Assembly: GCA_046260155.1 (NCBI GenBank) | Contig: JBJYXV010000063.1 | Coordinates: 62,001-126,000, forward strand | Origin: PFL25 sp046260155 | GTDB lineage: Bacteria > Chloroflexota > Anaerolineae > Anaerolineales > UBA4823 | Direction of reading: 5' to 3' | Length of the DNA: 64,000 bases | In this document: in pieces, positions 34,332 to 43,371 of the stretch | Position numbering within the stretch: position 1 is the first letter of the stretch | Layout: each line of letters begins with the position of its first letter | Translations under genes and position numbers: made by a program | Notes under the pieces: generated by a model | The model's database searches: none | Seen by the model: only the letters and a program-made list of their open reading frames with translations | What the model was told of the DNA's origin: nothing

Positions 34332-34703
34332 ATGTCTTTGGTGGAAGTGCACGCCCGCATGGCAAATACTGCCATAATCTACTGTGTCATCATGGCTATC
34401 TGGGGATTGATACGTTTTTTCAGAGGCCTTGGCGTCAGCGGAGGTTACTTTGGAGCAGTTGTGATTGCTGAGATATTATTGGCGATTCAGGGAGTCATCG
34501 GGTTGATCCTCTGGTTTGGGGTAGCGCCGGTTCATCCTCAATGGGTTCATTGGTTGTACGGGATTGTCCTGCTCTTTGCAACTCCCCTCGTTTATGCATA
34601 CACCAAGGGAAGGCAAGATCGCCCGGAACTGCTGCTTTATGCAGTTGCATTTGTGATCATGATTGCACTCGTGTTGCGGGCGATGGTGACTGGGGCAGCA
34701 TAA
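34332..34703 (+). CDS. small four-helix membrane protein, unknown
   Basis: 123 residues from the ATG at 34332, which has GGAGG 5 nt upstream; a GTG at 34320 is rejected. It has four hydrophobic helices (about 10-30, 40-62, 72-88, 98-118) with the motif APVHPQWVHWLYG, histidines that could bind a haem or metal but are not proven. I do not recognise the family. It runs divergently from the Rieske operon, which hints at a respiratory role, but that is only position. It ends 3 bp from a convergent MBL-fold gene. Confidence 0.7.
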   Translation: MSLVEVHARMANTAIIYCVIMAIWGLIRFFRGLGVSGGYFGAVVIAEILLAIQGVIGLILWFGVAPVHPQWVHWLYGIVLLFATPLVYAYTKGRQDRPELLLYAVAFVIMIALVLRAMVTGAA

Positions 34704-34706
34704 CCT

Positions 34707-35528
34707 TCAGGCCGGTGGGTGGGATAGATATGAGTTCACCAGGTTCCGCCGGGATAGATGTCCCCAGGTGACCAGTTCGATCCACATTGGTCCACCTAAA
34801 AGTTCTTTACTGATTTCATTGACACTCATACCGCGGTCAGCAAGTTTCAATACCTTTTCCCCCATCTTTTCAAGGTAATCAATTTTTACCTGTATATCTA
34901 TCTCGGGATTATGCCTGACTCTGGCTGAACTAGGAAACATTATTTTAGAAGGGAAGGAGGCGATGACCCTGAGTGATTCGATAATTTGCCAGATATCACT
35001 TCCCGCCCGGATGGCTCGATCTTTTCCCCCGACAAAGAGATCTCCTGTGAACACCCACTGCTGATTGGATTCGTACAGGCAGAGGTGATCCGGAGTATGA
35101 CCGGGTGAATATATCACCTGGAATTGATATTTTTCGGTTTCCACAACGCTCCCATTTTCCAGCGGCAGGGCTTCTGAGGGTCTGGGCATACCCCAAATCA
35201 TTCTTCGATAAAGCTGAAGAGGCTGATATCTGCCGGGATCCTGGAGGATTGGAAGTGAGAGAGGGTGGGCAAATGCTGCCAAATCTGGATACTTTTGCTG
35301 GAGACTGGCATTTGCACCAATATGGTCCTCATGACTGTGGGTATTGATGATTCGTTCGATCCTGGACCCAGAAAGGATCTTAATCAACTCTTCAGCAGTG
35401 AATGCACACCCTGTATCGATCATTACACCATCGACCAGGTAGGCTGTGGTCCAATATACCCCATGACCAAAAAACGATCTACTGAGGTCAAAGCGGGAGA
35501 TATCTCCGAAGGTTGAAACTTTGATCAC
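34707..35528 (-). CDS. metallo-beta-lactamase-fold hydrolase
   Basis: A 273-residue cytoplasmic protein. Zinc ligands are visible: INTHSHEDHIGA (HxHxDH), the later His in SPGHTPDHLCLY and the Asp in FTGDLFVGGKD, the MBL order for glyoxalase II-like enzymes. The C-terminal 70 residues form a helical tail. The substrate is unknown; no signal peptide. The gene follows the HhH-GPD glycosylase by 17 bp in the same direction, so they may share a transcript. Confidence 0.85.
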   Translation of the reverse strand: MIKVSTFGDISRFDLSRSFFGHGVYWTTAYLVDGVMIDTGCAFTAEELIKILSGSRIERIINTHSHEDHIGANASLQQKYPDLAAFAHPLSLPILQDPGRYQPLQLYRRMIWGMPRPSEALPLENGSVVETEKYQFQVIYSPGHTPDHLCLYESNQQWVFTGDLFVGGKDRAIRAGSDIWQIIESLRVIASFPSKIMFPSSARVRHNPEIDIQVKIDYLEKMGEKVLKLADRGMSVNEISKELLGGPMWIELVTWGHLSRRNLVNSYLSHPPA

Positions 35529-35545
35529 TAATCCAGCTCACCAGT

Positions 35546-36430
35546 TCATTTAGTATCAGACCAGTTCCACAGCCAATAAACCAAACCCTTCCATTTTCCC
35601 CATCGCTCAAATACATCCTTGACATCTTGTGGGCTGATTTGATCCCCGTTGAAAAATTCCTGTGAGACCATCTTGAGCGCCCATGAATCAATGGTCAGGT
35701 AATCGTAATACCCGAGCAGCATCATCAAGTTTGCAGCAGCATAATTTCCAATTCCCTTGATAGAAAGCAATTGAGAGTGTACCTGATCGGGTTCCATTTC
35801 ACTGGATTTGTAGGCATTCAGGTCCAATGACCCTGATGATACTTCCTGTGAAAGTTGAAGGATATAGGGTGCACGGTACCCTAAACGAGTAACCTCGCGC
35901 AAGGTTTGTTCATCACTCCTGGCGATGCGATCTGGCGCCGGGAATGCATACTCGTTATTACTTCCATGGAATGGGTCACCAAACTGCTCAACCAAAGCTG
36001 CAGTCATGCGTATAGTCCCGGACCAGCTTGTATTCGTGGTCAGTATGGTCTTGACTATATCCTCAAATAAGTTCGGGGAGCGGAGCAGACGCCCCTGTGC
36101 TTTCTTTTCAACCTGCTGTAACTTTGGTTCATGATTTGTGAGCGCATAAAATTCTGTAAAATCTTCATCCAGTGCCAGCATCCACCTAACCGCGGAATTG
36201 ATCTCTTCAAGCTGGCTTTCTTCCATATCCCCCACAAGTTCAACCGCAACCCCATCTGTCGATTCTTTGATCACCAACTTGACTACCTGCAAATTCTTTG
36301 CTTGGTAAATATAGATGAGGATATCTTCTCGATCCATCGTTCCAAATGGTTTCAATCTCATCCAGCCATGGGAATTAATGACCGAGGACAGAGAAAAAGG
36401 TGGTTTGGCAGGGATATTTAGGATCATCAA
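35546..36430 (-). CDS. HhH-GPD DNA glycosylase (AlkA/3-methyladenine type)
   Basis: A 294-residue base-excision-repair enzyme. An N-terminal beta domain like that of AlkA/OGG (SLSSVINSHGWMRLKPF) is followed by the helix-hairpin-helix and GPD region: IVKTILTTNTSW, LLSIKGIGNYAAANLM and then DYLTIDSWALK, in which the Asp is the catalytic residue. No C-terminal Fe-S cysteine cluster is present. It removes damaged bases such as alkylated or oxidised purines from DNA. Start choice: ATGs at 36430 and 36427 stand in tandem. Confidence 0.87.
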   Translation of the reverse strand: MMILNIPAKPPFSLSSVINSHGWMRLKPFGTMDREDILIYIYQAKNLQVVKLVIKESTDGVAVELVGDMEESQLEEINSAVRWMLALDEDFTEFYALTNHEPKLQQVEKKAQGRLLRSPNLFEDIVKTILTTNTSWSGTIRMTAALVEQFGDPFHGSNNEYAFPAPDRIARSDEQTLREVTRLGYRAPYILQLSQEVSSGSLDLNAYKSSEMEPDQVHSQLLSIKGIGNYAAANLMMLLGYYDYLTIDSWALKMVSQEFFNGDQISPQDVKDVFERWGKWKGLVYWLWNWSDTK

Positions 36431-37279
36431 AGGTTACCCAAGTTTGTAGGCTTCTTCGAAGGATTAACCAATTATAAACTCTCGAGGGCATGAAGGCTTG
36501 TAGAACAGCCTAAAGGCGATTAAAAAACAGATATGGCGACCATCATATAGCAATTTGAGTTTCAAAGGGAGAATGCCTTGTTTTTCGCCATAGGGGGTGT
36601 GTTTGTAGTCACATCTCGGAGTGTAAGAGAGATTCATGCTTCGTGGAGCAGGTAGCATCAAATTGGCAAACGATCAATAGATTTGTATACTTGTGCTAAG
36701 GGATAGATTCTGCTTTCTGTTCAACAGCACAAGCCACCAACGGTATTTTTGTAAAAAAAGTCTGGATCAGCTGATCGGTTCAACCGGTTGGATCGGTGAA
36801 GGATTGGTCAAATAATGGTGAGAGTCATGAATCCGAGTGAGAATTTCATGATTTCGCAGCGCGATTGGCAGGGAACCTTGAGATTGGATTAGCAATGCAA
36901 ATCATTTTAAATATTATTGGTATTTTATTGATCTTAGCCGGAGGAATCTGGTTTTTGCAGGGCATAATAGGTTCATAGAAATCACTCGTTTGCAAAGGTT
37001 CTGGCTGTTTCGTTGGAAATTGCTGGCTATCGAACTGAGCTCCCAAGACATCCTCATTTTCCCAGACAATGCGAAATAAAGAAAGAAAAAAAATGCCATT
37101 TTATTATTACAAACCATGAAATTCACATCGTATGTATAAATTTGTATTTTCTGCATTTTGATGTTAACTCAAAATTCGCACATTGTGTTGAAAACCCTAG
37201 TGATAGATGCCGGGTCTGAGAAGGGGTGAGAGGGTTATACAATAATTCTGGTAATATTTACAAAAGAAAATCAATAAAC
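36431..37279. other. gene-poor region, mostly no recognisable feature
   Basis: About 850 bp between the glycosylase gene and the T-box promoter. It holds one small membrane-peptide remnant (36895) and the perfect palindromes GATCAGCTGATC (36765-36776) and CAACCGGTTG (36781-36790), which could be operators. The small open frames here show no family resemblance, and I see no tRNA or ncRNA. Confidence 0.6.
36895..36978 (+). pseudogene. short remnant of a small hydrophobic protein
   Basis: ATG at 36895 opens a 27-codon frame, MQIILNIIGILLILAGGIWF then LQGIIGS, a pattern close to a common small bacterial inner-membrane protein family of about 60-70 residues in which LQG is followed by a PGSFMTG stretch. 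Here the frame stops right after that point. In the next frame RFWLFRWKLLAIEL could be the second helix, which suggests one frameshift. No good ribosome site. It may instead be a real 27-residue peptide. Confidence 0.4.
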
Positions 37280-37307
37280 TTGACACACAATAGATCGGTG
37301 ATAAACT
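37280..37307 (+). promoter_or_regulatory. promoter of the T-box/trpB2 transcript
   Basis: TTGACA (37280-37285), 16-bp spacer, TAAACT (37302-37307). Transcription would start near 37314, at the 5' end of the T-box leader. Confidence 0.65.
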
Positions 37308-37313
37308 GGAAAT

Positions 37314-37630
37314 GAAAAAACAAAGGTATTGAACAAGACTAATAGGTGTTAAAGCGGGGCCCAGCGAGTCGGGTATAGTGCGAGCCGATGCCAGCGCAAT
37401 TACTGAATGGACTTGAGAACTGCAAACCGAAAGTTGCCAGATTGGCAAATAAGTAGGCTTTGACGCAGGGGAAGCGTTATCAAATCCCAGGGTTTTGAGG
37501 TTATCAATAAACTGACAACCTCGAAACCTGATCGAGATGGTCTGCGATTTCTGTTCACACAGATGACCAATAAGGGTGGCACCGCGGAGTCAACCTTCTG
37601 CCCCTTCAACAGAGCAGAAGGTTTTAATTT
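37314..37630 (+). promoter_or_regulatory. tryptophan-specific T-box riboswitch
   Basis: The T-box sequence AGGGTGGCACCGCGG (37573-37587) is canonical. The stem I distal part has GCGAGTCGGGTATAGTGCGAGCC, and the specifier loop GAATGGACTTGAGA places the codon TGG (37408-37410), followed by A, where a tRNA anticodon would pair, so tRNA-Trp is the effector. A terminator follows: AACCTTCTGC (37592-37601) pairs with GCAGAAGGTT (37614-37623), then T-rich to 37630; AACCTT lies just behind the T-box to allow the alternative antiterminator. Uncharged tRNA-Trp would stabilise the antiterminator and switch on trpB2. Confidence 0.95.
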
Positions 37631-37766
37631 AATTCTCATAGAGAGTCAGGAGGAGAAATGAATTGAGAATCTGTAAAACCAGAAATATTAATTGCTATGT
37701 CATGAATATTACCTAATGATGAAAAATCTAAATGGCATAAATATAAAAAATTGTTAGGAGGACAAA

Positions 37767-39143
37767 ATGGAAAGAACGAAATTTGTGTTGGATGAAAAAG
37801 ATATGCCATCTTCCTGGTACAACATCCAGGCTGACCTGCCAGAACCATTACCACCAATGCTCCATCCCGTCACCAAGGAGCCAACGATTCTTCCACCTCC
37901 TCTTTTTTGCGACGAACTTAACCAGCAGGAATTCAGTAAAGACCGCTGGATTGAAATTCCGGAAGAGGTACAAGCAATCTACCATACATGGAGACCAACC
38001 GTCCTACATCGTGCTCACCGCCTTGAGAAAACTTTAGATACACCAGCAAAGATTTTCTTTAAATATGAGGGAACAAGCCAAGCAGGTAGTCACAAACCCA
38101 ACACAGCAGTAGCTCAAGCATACTACAATAAAAAAGCTGGAGTTAAGCGCCTGACAACTGAAACCGGTGCTGGCCAATGGGGAAGTGCTCTGTCAATGGG
38201 TTGCATGTTCTTTGGTATCGAGCTAAAAGTCTATATGGTCAAGGTTAGTTACTTCCAGAAACCTTATCGCCGGGTGCTGATGGGAACATGGGGTGCAGAA
38301 TGTGTCCCCAGCCCGAGCGAGGACACAGAAATAGGACGCAAATTACTGGCAGAGAACCCTGATACTACAGGAAGTTTAGGTATCGCAATCAGTGAAGCTG
38401 TCGAGGATGCTGGTAGACGAGATGACACTAAATACTCTTTAGGGAGCGTCCTAAATCATGTTCTCTTACACCAAACAATAATCGGATTGGAGACTAAGAA
38501 GGTGATGATGGAGCAGGCGGATGTTTACCCTGACATCATCATTGGGTGCATCGGTGGTGGTTCCAACTTTGCTGGCATGTTTTTACCTTTTATTAAGGAT
38601 AAAATCGACGGCACTGAACCAGACCTACGTATCATAAATGTAGAGCCAGCGAGCTGTCCCACAGTAACCAAAGGTCTTTACGCCTGGGATTATGGTGATG
38701 TCGCTGGAATGGCTCCAATAGTTTTGATGTATACCTTGGGGCATACATTTGTACCACCCCCAGTTCACGCCGGGGGACTCCGGTATCACGGAATGGCGCC
38801 CATTATCTGCCACCTCCATAAATTAGGACTAGTAGAGGCGAGGGCAGTTCATCAACTGGCAACATTCGAAGCCGGAGTAACTTTTGCCCGTTCAGAGGGA
38901 ATTATCAGTGCACCAGAGACCAACCATGCCATCAGAGTAACCATTGATGAAGCTTTAAAGTGCAAGGAAACCGGCGAATCTAAAAACATCCTCCTGGCAC
39001 ATAGTGGACATGGACACTTTGATATGGCTGCTTATGACGCGTATCTCGCAGGGAAGTTGGAGGATTATGAGTATCCTGAGGAAAAGATTAAAGAGGCTCT
39101 AACCCACTTACCCGATGTACCTGGGAAAGCTACAGTCGAATAA
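37767..39143 (+). CDS. trpB2: stand-alone tryptophan synthase beta chain (TrpB2 type)
   Basis: A 458-residue PLP enzyme. PLP lysine is in TSQAGSHKPNTAVAQAYY, with TTETGAGQWGSALS and the phosphate-binding CIGGGSNFAG further on. The long N-terminal part (MPSSWYNIQADLPEPLPP) and the GSHKPN context are those of TrpB2, not of TrpB1 that pairs with TrpA. It joins indole and serine to tryptophan, possibly using free indole. The ribosome site AGGAGG stands 5 nt before the ATG. It is alone in its operon, controlled by a Trp T-box, and ends at a strong terminator at 39153. Confidence 0.95.
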   Translation: MERTKFVLDEKDMPSSWYNIQADLPEPLPPMLHPVTKEPTILPPPLFCDELNQQEFSKDRWIEIPEEVQAIYHTWRPTVLHRAHRLEKTLDTPAKIFFKYEGTSQAGSHKPNTAVAQAYYNKKAGVKRLTTETGAGQWGSALSMGCMFFGIELKVYMVKVSYFQKPYRRVLMGTWGAECVPSPSEDTEIGRKLLAENPDTTGSLGIAISEAVEDAGRRDDTKYSLGSVLNHVLLHQTIIGLETKKVMMEQADVYPDIIIGCIGGGSNFAGMFLPFIKDKIDGTEPDLRIINVEPASCPTVTKGLYAWDYGDVAGMAPIVLMYTLGHTFVPPPVHAGGLRYHGMAPIICHLHKLGLVEARAVHQLATFEAGVTFARSEGIISAPETNHAIRVTIDEALKCKETGESKNILLAHSGHGHFDMAAYDAYLAGKLEDYEYPEEKIKEALTHLPDVPGKATVE

Positions 39144-39152
39144 TAGAATTTT

Positions 39153-39187
39153 GGGCCGAGGTCCGAATCCTCGGCCCATTATTTTTC
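39153..39187 (+). terminator. Rho-independent terminator of trpB2
   Basis: GGGCCGAGG (39153-39161) pairs with CCTCGGCCC (39169-39177), 9-bp perfect stem and 7-nt loop, then ATTATTTTT. Confidence 0.95.
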
Positions 39188-39280
39188 CTGAATTATTTTA
39201 ACTAAGGAAATAAAACCAGCCGTTCAAAGATAGAATACAACCAATAAATTATCTTGCCTATAGCGCGATTATAAGCATAG

Positions 39281-39496
39281 CGACTAAACTATAATGGTCT
39301 ACGAGCAATTATTTATCGTCGCTTTTCTCTAGCTGGTGTTATTGAACCATCCCCTCACGAATTCCAGCGTGTTTTCTGCTTATCAATTTGCACGAAGGAA
39401 CGGACGGACATATTTACATTAGCAAAATTGATGGGTCACGAAACTAGAGGGGTTTTACAAAGACACCTAAAACAGACAAATCAGGATACAGAGTAA
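39281..39496 (+). pseudogene. C-terminal remnant of a tyrosine recombinase/integrase
   Basis: An open frame of 71 codons without start codon ends in a stop at 39494. It reads NGLRAIIYRRFSLAGV, EPSPHEFQRVFCL, then DIFTLAKLMGHETRGVLQRH and LKQTNQD, which matches the last 70 residues of phage-type integrases. Two catalytic positions are changed: HxxR reads HEFQ, and the nucleophile Tyr in the usual RYL reads RHL. The upstream part of the gene is gone or scrambled behind a stop at 39278. It lies 210 bp from tRNA-Ser, as expected for an element that once integrated there. Confidence 0.78.
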
Positions 39497-39707
39497 GCCC
39501 ACCTGCGTTCTGTGCTGGTTGATAATTTAAGCTACTAATCCAAATTGAGGTCGAAAAATATTTCATGTATCTCAATTCCCCGGTGAAACTAATCGGGGAT
39601 TTTTGTTCGCTAACGTGTAATACTTCCCCAAAATATTAAAGGGTAAAAGCATTACATTTCCATCCATAGAGATTTTCATGCTAATAATCCCCCTCATAAA
39701 AAAAGAG

Positions 39708-39794
39708 CGGAGAGGGAGGGATTCGAACCCTCGTTACCTTTCGGTAAACGCGCTCTCCAGGCGCGCGCACTAGGCCAGACTATGCGACCTCTCC
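39708..39794 (-). tRNA. tRNA-Ser (GGA)
   Basis: On the minus strand GGAGAGG (39794-39788) pairs with CCTCTCC (39715-39709). The anticodon stem CGCGC/GCGCG encloses the loop CTGGAGA, with anticodon GGA (reads UCC). A long variable arm GTTTACCGAAAGGTAAC and the T-loop GGGTTCGAATCCC confirm a class II serine tRNA. Discriminator base G; CCA is not encoded. Length 87 nt, followed by a T-run. Confidence 0.96.
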
Positions 39795-39861
39795 TATTTC
39801 AAAATAGTATTTTATTTTGGCGGCGAAAATTATACCATGCAAGATTCCCCAACGCTGGTTA

Positions 39862-40773
39862 TTAAATGCCTGGAATCCAGCCTTTGCTTGATTTTTCGAA
39901 GATAAGCAATGACAAATCCCAATCTCTGACCAAGCCAGCTTCAGCAGTGATTTGTTCAATACCTGGAATCAAAGGAGCCAACCAAGAGATACCTACATAT
40001 CCAATTTGAGCAGCGAGTATTTGTGTGTGGGATATTAATTCTACCAAATCATTTCGATCACAAGCCAGCATGCGTACTCTTCCCCAGGATTCCAGGTTTT
40101 CTTCTTTCTTAACCAAGATCAATATCCCCTTATCATTCCGCCACCACCAAACCTGATTCGCATTGATGAATTCTGCAAAGTATTGCTCGCTGGGAGGGGC
40201 AAATTGCCAGCCAAGGTCCATTAAACCAAATGGTAAGCGATCCTTGGATGAGGAATCCAACCATTGAATAATCTTGCGTTTCTCACTGGATTTAATCAAG
40301 GAAAACTGATCCATATTCTCGGACATGCTGTCCATCACTCTTGACTTAAAAGTGGAATATTCTCCGACCCGCTGAAATCCATTAACCTCAGCGAGGTGTT
40401 TAACAGCTTCACGAGAATTAACAGTAGCAAAGCGAATCTTTCCCGAAGCAGATTTTTCCCAAATATCAAGCAGGTACTTATGAATGTGTGAAGCGATCCC
40501 CTTACCTTCGAATTCCGGGTGAACGCGTAACCCTTCCAACCACCAATTATTTTCAGAAAGCTTCGTCAGTTTTCCAATTCCAACCACTCTACCTACGAGT
40601 TCAGCAATTGCTAGTACTCCATCCGAATCTAACAGCCATTCATCCCAAGCGTCTGGAATATAATCATCACCTTCCCATATTTGACTGCATAATGCCAGCA
40701 TACCTGGTGTGTCTAACAGTAAAGCAGGACGGCAGACTACCTTTGGAGAGATTTCTGCAAAACTCTGGTGCAT
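39862..40773 (-). CDS. GNAT-family N-acetyltransferase
   Basis: 303 residues from the ATG at 40773, seven bases behind the stop of the upstream beta-glucosidase gene; GGAGG stands about 11 nt before. A longer frame to 40884 lies inside that gene and is rejected. The N-terminal GNAT domain (about 12-145) has the acetyl-CoA site: LEGLRVHPEFEGKGIASHIH, where EGKGIA is the Q/RxxGxG/A loop. The C-terminal half (about 160-303) is less typical and may be a second, degenerate GNAT fold. The acceptor is unknown; small amines or protein termini are usual. Probably co-transcribed with the glucosidase. Confidence 0.82.
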   Translation of the reverse strand: MHQSFAEISPKVVCRPALLLDTPGMLALCSQIWEGDDYIPDAWDEWLLDSDGVLAIAELVGRVVGIGKLTKLSENNWWLEGLRVHPEFEGKGIASHIHKYLLDIWEKSASGKIRFATVNSREAVKHLAEVNGFQRVGEYSTFKSRVMDSMSENMDQFSLIKSSEKRKIIQWLDSSSKDRLPFGLMDLGWQFAPPSEQYFAEFINANQVWWWRNDKGILILVKKEENLESWGRVRMLACDRNDLVELISHTQILAAQIGYVGISWLAPLIPGIEQITAEAGLVRDWDLSLLIFEKSSKGWIPGI

Positions 40774-40780
40774 AGATTGA

Positions 40781-42112
40781 TTATCCTCCAGGGAATAAGT
40801 TCTCAAATATCTGGGGGGCAAATTGCTGTACAATGTCCGATGAAATACAATTTTCCCTGCATATGGTTGCGTACAAGTCCACACTTGGACGCCTGCGGCG
40901 CGCCTGGGTTTCTACATCCAGATCCCAGAGCCCAAACCTTTGTGTCCAACCCCGTTCCCACTCAAAATTGTCGACCAGTGTCCAATAAAAATATCCCTTA
41001 ACTGCCCAATTGAAATTTACTGCCCGCCAGATCTGGTGCAGGTGCTGGAGCAGATAGCTTGGGCGGACGCTGTCATCTTTATCCTCGACCCCATTTTCAG
41101 TTACGATGATTGGCAGCTTGAACTGCAACCCCCATTGCAACGCTTCAAACATACCCAGCGGTTCGTTCGCAATGAACCCTGTGGTGCTCAATTCTGCACC
41201 AGGTCGAAAACTTGGCTGTAGAAACCCTTGGACTGGATGCAGTAAGTTGAAGGCGAGATATTCCCGGGTGTAGTAATTCAAACCGAGAAAATCCTGGGTG
41301 CCTTTTGCTTGTGGGATGCGAGTCCTTTTTCCGGGCAGTCGAAAGTACCCGTCTTGGAGACAACGAGGAACCGCATTGTTGAAGACTGAGTACAGTAAAC
41401 CTACCAAGCTGCGATCAAACGGGTTCCACGACCTGGAAGGTTTTGCACTGTGAAAGTTTGAGGCAATCCCTACCCGGGAAGTCGGTTGTATCCGGTGGAT
41501 GGTCTGGTAAGCGGATGAGTGTGCCTTGATCAGGTTGGAATATACTTTACCAAGGTTCCAAATATTTTTCTTTCCAGGGGGAAATAAACCCAGCACATAT
41601 GCATACGTCGCTAAAACATTCGGTTCGTTGATTGTGATCCAGAGATTACAATATTCAGAAAGTGCTTCGACCGTTTTTTCGACATAAGATCCGAATAAAC
41701 CGATGATGTCTTCATTTTCCCAACCACCTAAATCACTTACCCAAAGTGGATCAGAGAAGTGGTGTAATGTAACCATCGGGGTAATTCTATATTCATAGAG
41801 GCGTTGCAGCATCTGGCGGTAGTGATCTAAAGCATCTTCATCCCAACGATCGGGCGTCGGCTGTATGCGGCTCCATTCGACTGAAAACCGGTGTGCATTT
41901 TGATTGCTTTCCACGATGCGATCGAAATCTTCTCGCCAGCGGCCTCCCCACCAATCGCAGGCTAAACCAGATTTTTGATCGTCAATAATATGTCCTGGCT
42001 CTTGCTCCCAAGCCCAAAAATTATTGTTCTTATTATTCCCTTCAACCTGATGAGAAGAAGTTGCAGTTCCCCAAAGAAACCCCCGGGGAAAATTGTAAAT
42101 GGCGCTTGGCAT
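40781..42112 (-). CDS. beta-glucosidase, GH1 family
   Basis: 443 residues from the ATG at 42112, with GGAGAGG a few bases upstream; the GTG at 42124 is less likely. Motifs of glycoside hydrolase family 1: FPRGFLWGTATSSHQVEG at the N-terminus, the acid/base Glu in ITINEPNVLATYAY and the nucleophile Glu in IIVTENGVED, then YFYWTLVDNFEWERGW. The size is normal for a cytoplasmic beta-glucosidase/galactosidase. It cleaves beta-linked sugars from disaccharides. The specificity (glucose, galactose or fucose) is not decided by eye. Confidence 0.95.
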   Translation of the reverse strand: MPSAIYNFPRGFLWGTATSSHQVEGNNKNNNFWAWEQEPGHIIDDQKSGLACDWWGGRWREDFDRIVESNQNAHRFSVEWSRIQPTPDRWDEDALDHYRQMLQRLYEYRITPMVTLHHFSDPLWVSDLGGWENEDIIGLFGSYVEKTVEALSEYCNLWITINEPNVLATYAYVLGLFPPGKKNIWNLGKVYSNLIKAHSSAYQTIHRIQPTSRVGIASNFHSAKPSRSWNPFDRSLVGLLYSVFNNAVPRCLQDGYFRLPGKRTRIPQAKGTQDFLGLNYYTREYLAFNLLHPVQGFLQPSFRPGAELSTTGFIANEPLGMFEALQWGLQFKLPIIVTENGVEDKDDSVRPSYLLQHLHQIWRAVNFNWAVKGYFYWTLVDNFEWERGWTQRFGLWDLDVETQARRRRPSVDLYATICRENCISSDIVQQFAPQIFENLFPGG

Positions 42113-42233
42113 AATCCTCTCCACGTTTTTTTAATTATTCAATCTTTTGCCAATTTTAGCCGTGTGTCTTTTTTTTGACAACTTGAATGTATTTAGTAGT
42201 TAGAAATATTCAGGTTAATGGTAAATTTAAAAT

Positions 42234-43367
42234 ATGTCCGAGGCATTTATCCTTTCAGCGGTACGTACACCAGTCGGCATTGGTAAAAGGGGGGGAGGTC
42301 TTTCCTCCTGCTCACCGATAAATTTGGGAGCGATGTTGCTCGAGGAAGTTATCAAGCGCTCCAGGATCAAGCCCGAGGCCATCGATGATGTGATCTGGGG
42401 ATGTGTTACGCAGAAAGGTGACCAGGGTGCGAATCTCGGACGTTTGACGGCACTTCGAGCAGGAATTCCACCCAGTGTACCAGCTGTGACAATTAACCGT
42501 ATGTGTGGGTCCAGCCAGCAGGCGATTCATTTCGCTGCCCAGGCAATACTCTCTGGAGATATGGACCTTGTGATTGCGGGTGGGACGGAGATGATGTCCC
42601 ATGAACCAATAGGATCAGATTGGCCCGAGGAATGGCCCAGCGATTTTCCGTATGCTCTGGTCCACCAGGGGGAAAGTGCAGAATTGATGGCTCAAAAATG
42701 GAATTTAGATCGAGAAGCACTGGATGATTTTGCTTACCAGAGTCATTGGCGTGCGATGGCGGCCATCCAAAAAGGGTATTTCGATCAGCAAATCATGCCC
42801 GTCCCTTTGCAAGCTGGTGGAGTAATGACCACCGACGAGGGTGTTCGCATCCCTCCGGACAGGGAGAAGATGCGAGCATTACGACCAGCGTTCAAGTCGG
42901 ATGGGGTGATTACCGCAGGAAACTCCAGCCAGATCAGTGATGGAGCTGCCGCGGTTGTTGTTGTTTCACCGAAACTGATTGGACGTTATAATTTGATTCC
43001 GCGCGCAAAAATCATCGGACGGGTTGTGGTCGGTTCGGATCCGGTTTTGATGTTGGATGGTCCAATCCACGCAACGAAATTAGTTCTTGAACGCACGGGC
43101 CTATCCTTGGAAGATATGGACGTGATCGAAATCAACGAGGCATTTGCCTCCGTAGTCCTTGCTTGGCAAACTGAATTCCAGGCAGATATGGGGAAAGTAA
43201 ATCCAAATGGAGGCGCGATTGCATTAGGCCATCCGACAGGCGCCACAGGAGGAATTTTAATGACAAAATTGTTACACGAATTAGAACGGATGAACGGCCG
43301 ATATGGTTTGCAAACCATGTGTATAGGCCATGGGATGGCTACTGCCACCATTATTGAGAGAATATAA
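42234..43367 (+). CDS. thiolase (acetyl-CoA acyl/acetyltransferase)
   Basis: A 377-residue enzyme of the thiolase fold. Nucleophile Cys in NRMCGSSQQAIHFAAQAI, GGTEMMSHEP, the catalytic His in NPNGGAIALGHPTGATG, and the second Cys in MCIGHGMATATIIE. The usual CxGGG reads C-I-G-H-G, a small change. It cuts 3-oxoacyl-CoA in beta-oxidation or joins two acetyl-CoA. No other beta-oxidation gene is next to it; the Hdr-like protein at 15.4 kb might be related in function. TTGACA at 42175 gives a possible -35, but the -10 is weak, and there is no clear ribosome site. Confidence 0.93.
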   Translation: MSEAFILSAVRTPVGIGKRGGGLSSCSPINLGAMLLEEVIKRSRIKPEAIDDVIWGCVTQKGDQGANLGRLTALRAGIPPSVPAVTINRMCGSSQQAIHFAAQAILSGDMDLVIAGGTEMMSHEPIGSDWPEEWPSDFPYALVHQGESAELMAQKWNLDREALDDFAYQSHWRAMAAIQKGYFDQQIMPVPLQAGGVMTTDEGVRIPPDREKMRALRPAFKSDGVITAGNSSQISDGAAAVVVVSPKLIGRYNLIPRAKIIGRVVVGSDPVLMLDGPIHATKLVLERTGLSLEDMDVIEINEAFASVVLAWQTEFQADMGKVNPNGGAIALGHPTGATGGILMTKLLHELERMNGRYGLQTMCIGHGMATATIIERI

Positions 43368-43371
43368 AATC

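Noticed and set aside
36765..36790. Perfect palindromes GATCAGCTGATC and CAACCGGTTG close together.
   Set aside because: Short palindromes are expected by chance, and there is no promoter or gene next to them to regulate.
37658..37666. Two-codon ORF (ATG AAT TGA) with a perfect AGGAGG between the T-box terminator and trpB2.
   Set aside because: It could be a minimal leader ORF, but it has no codons for regulation and the T-box already explains control. Most likely a chance site.
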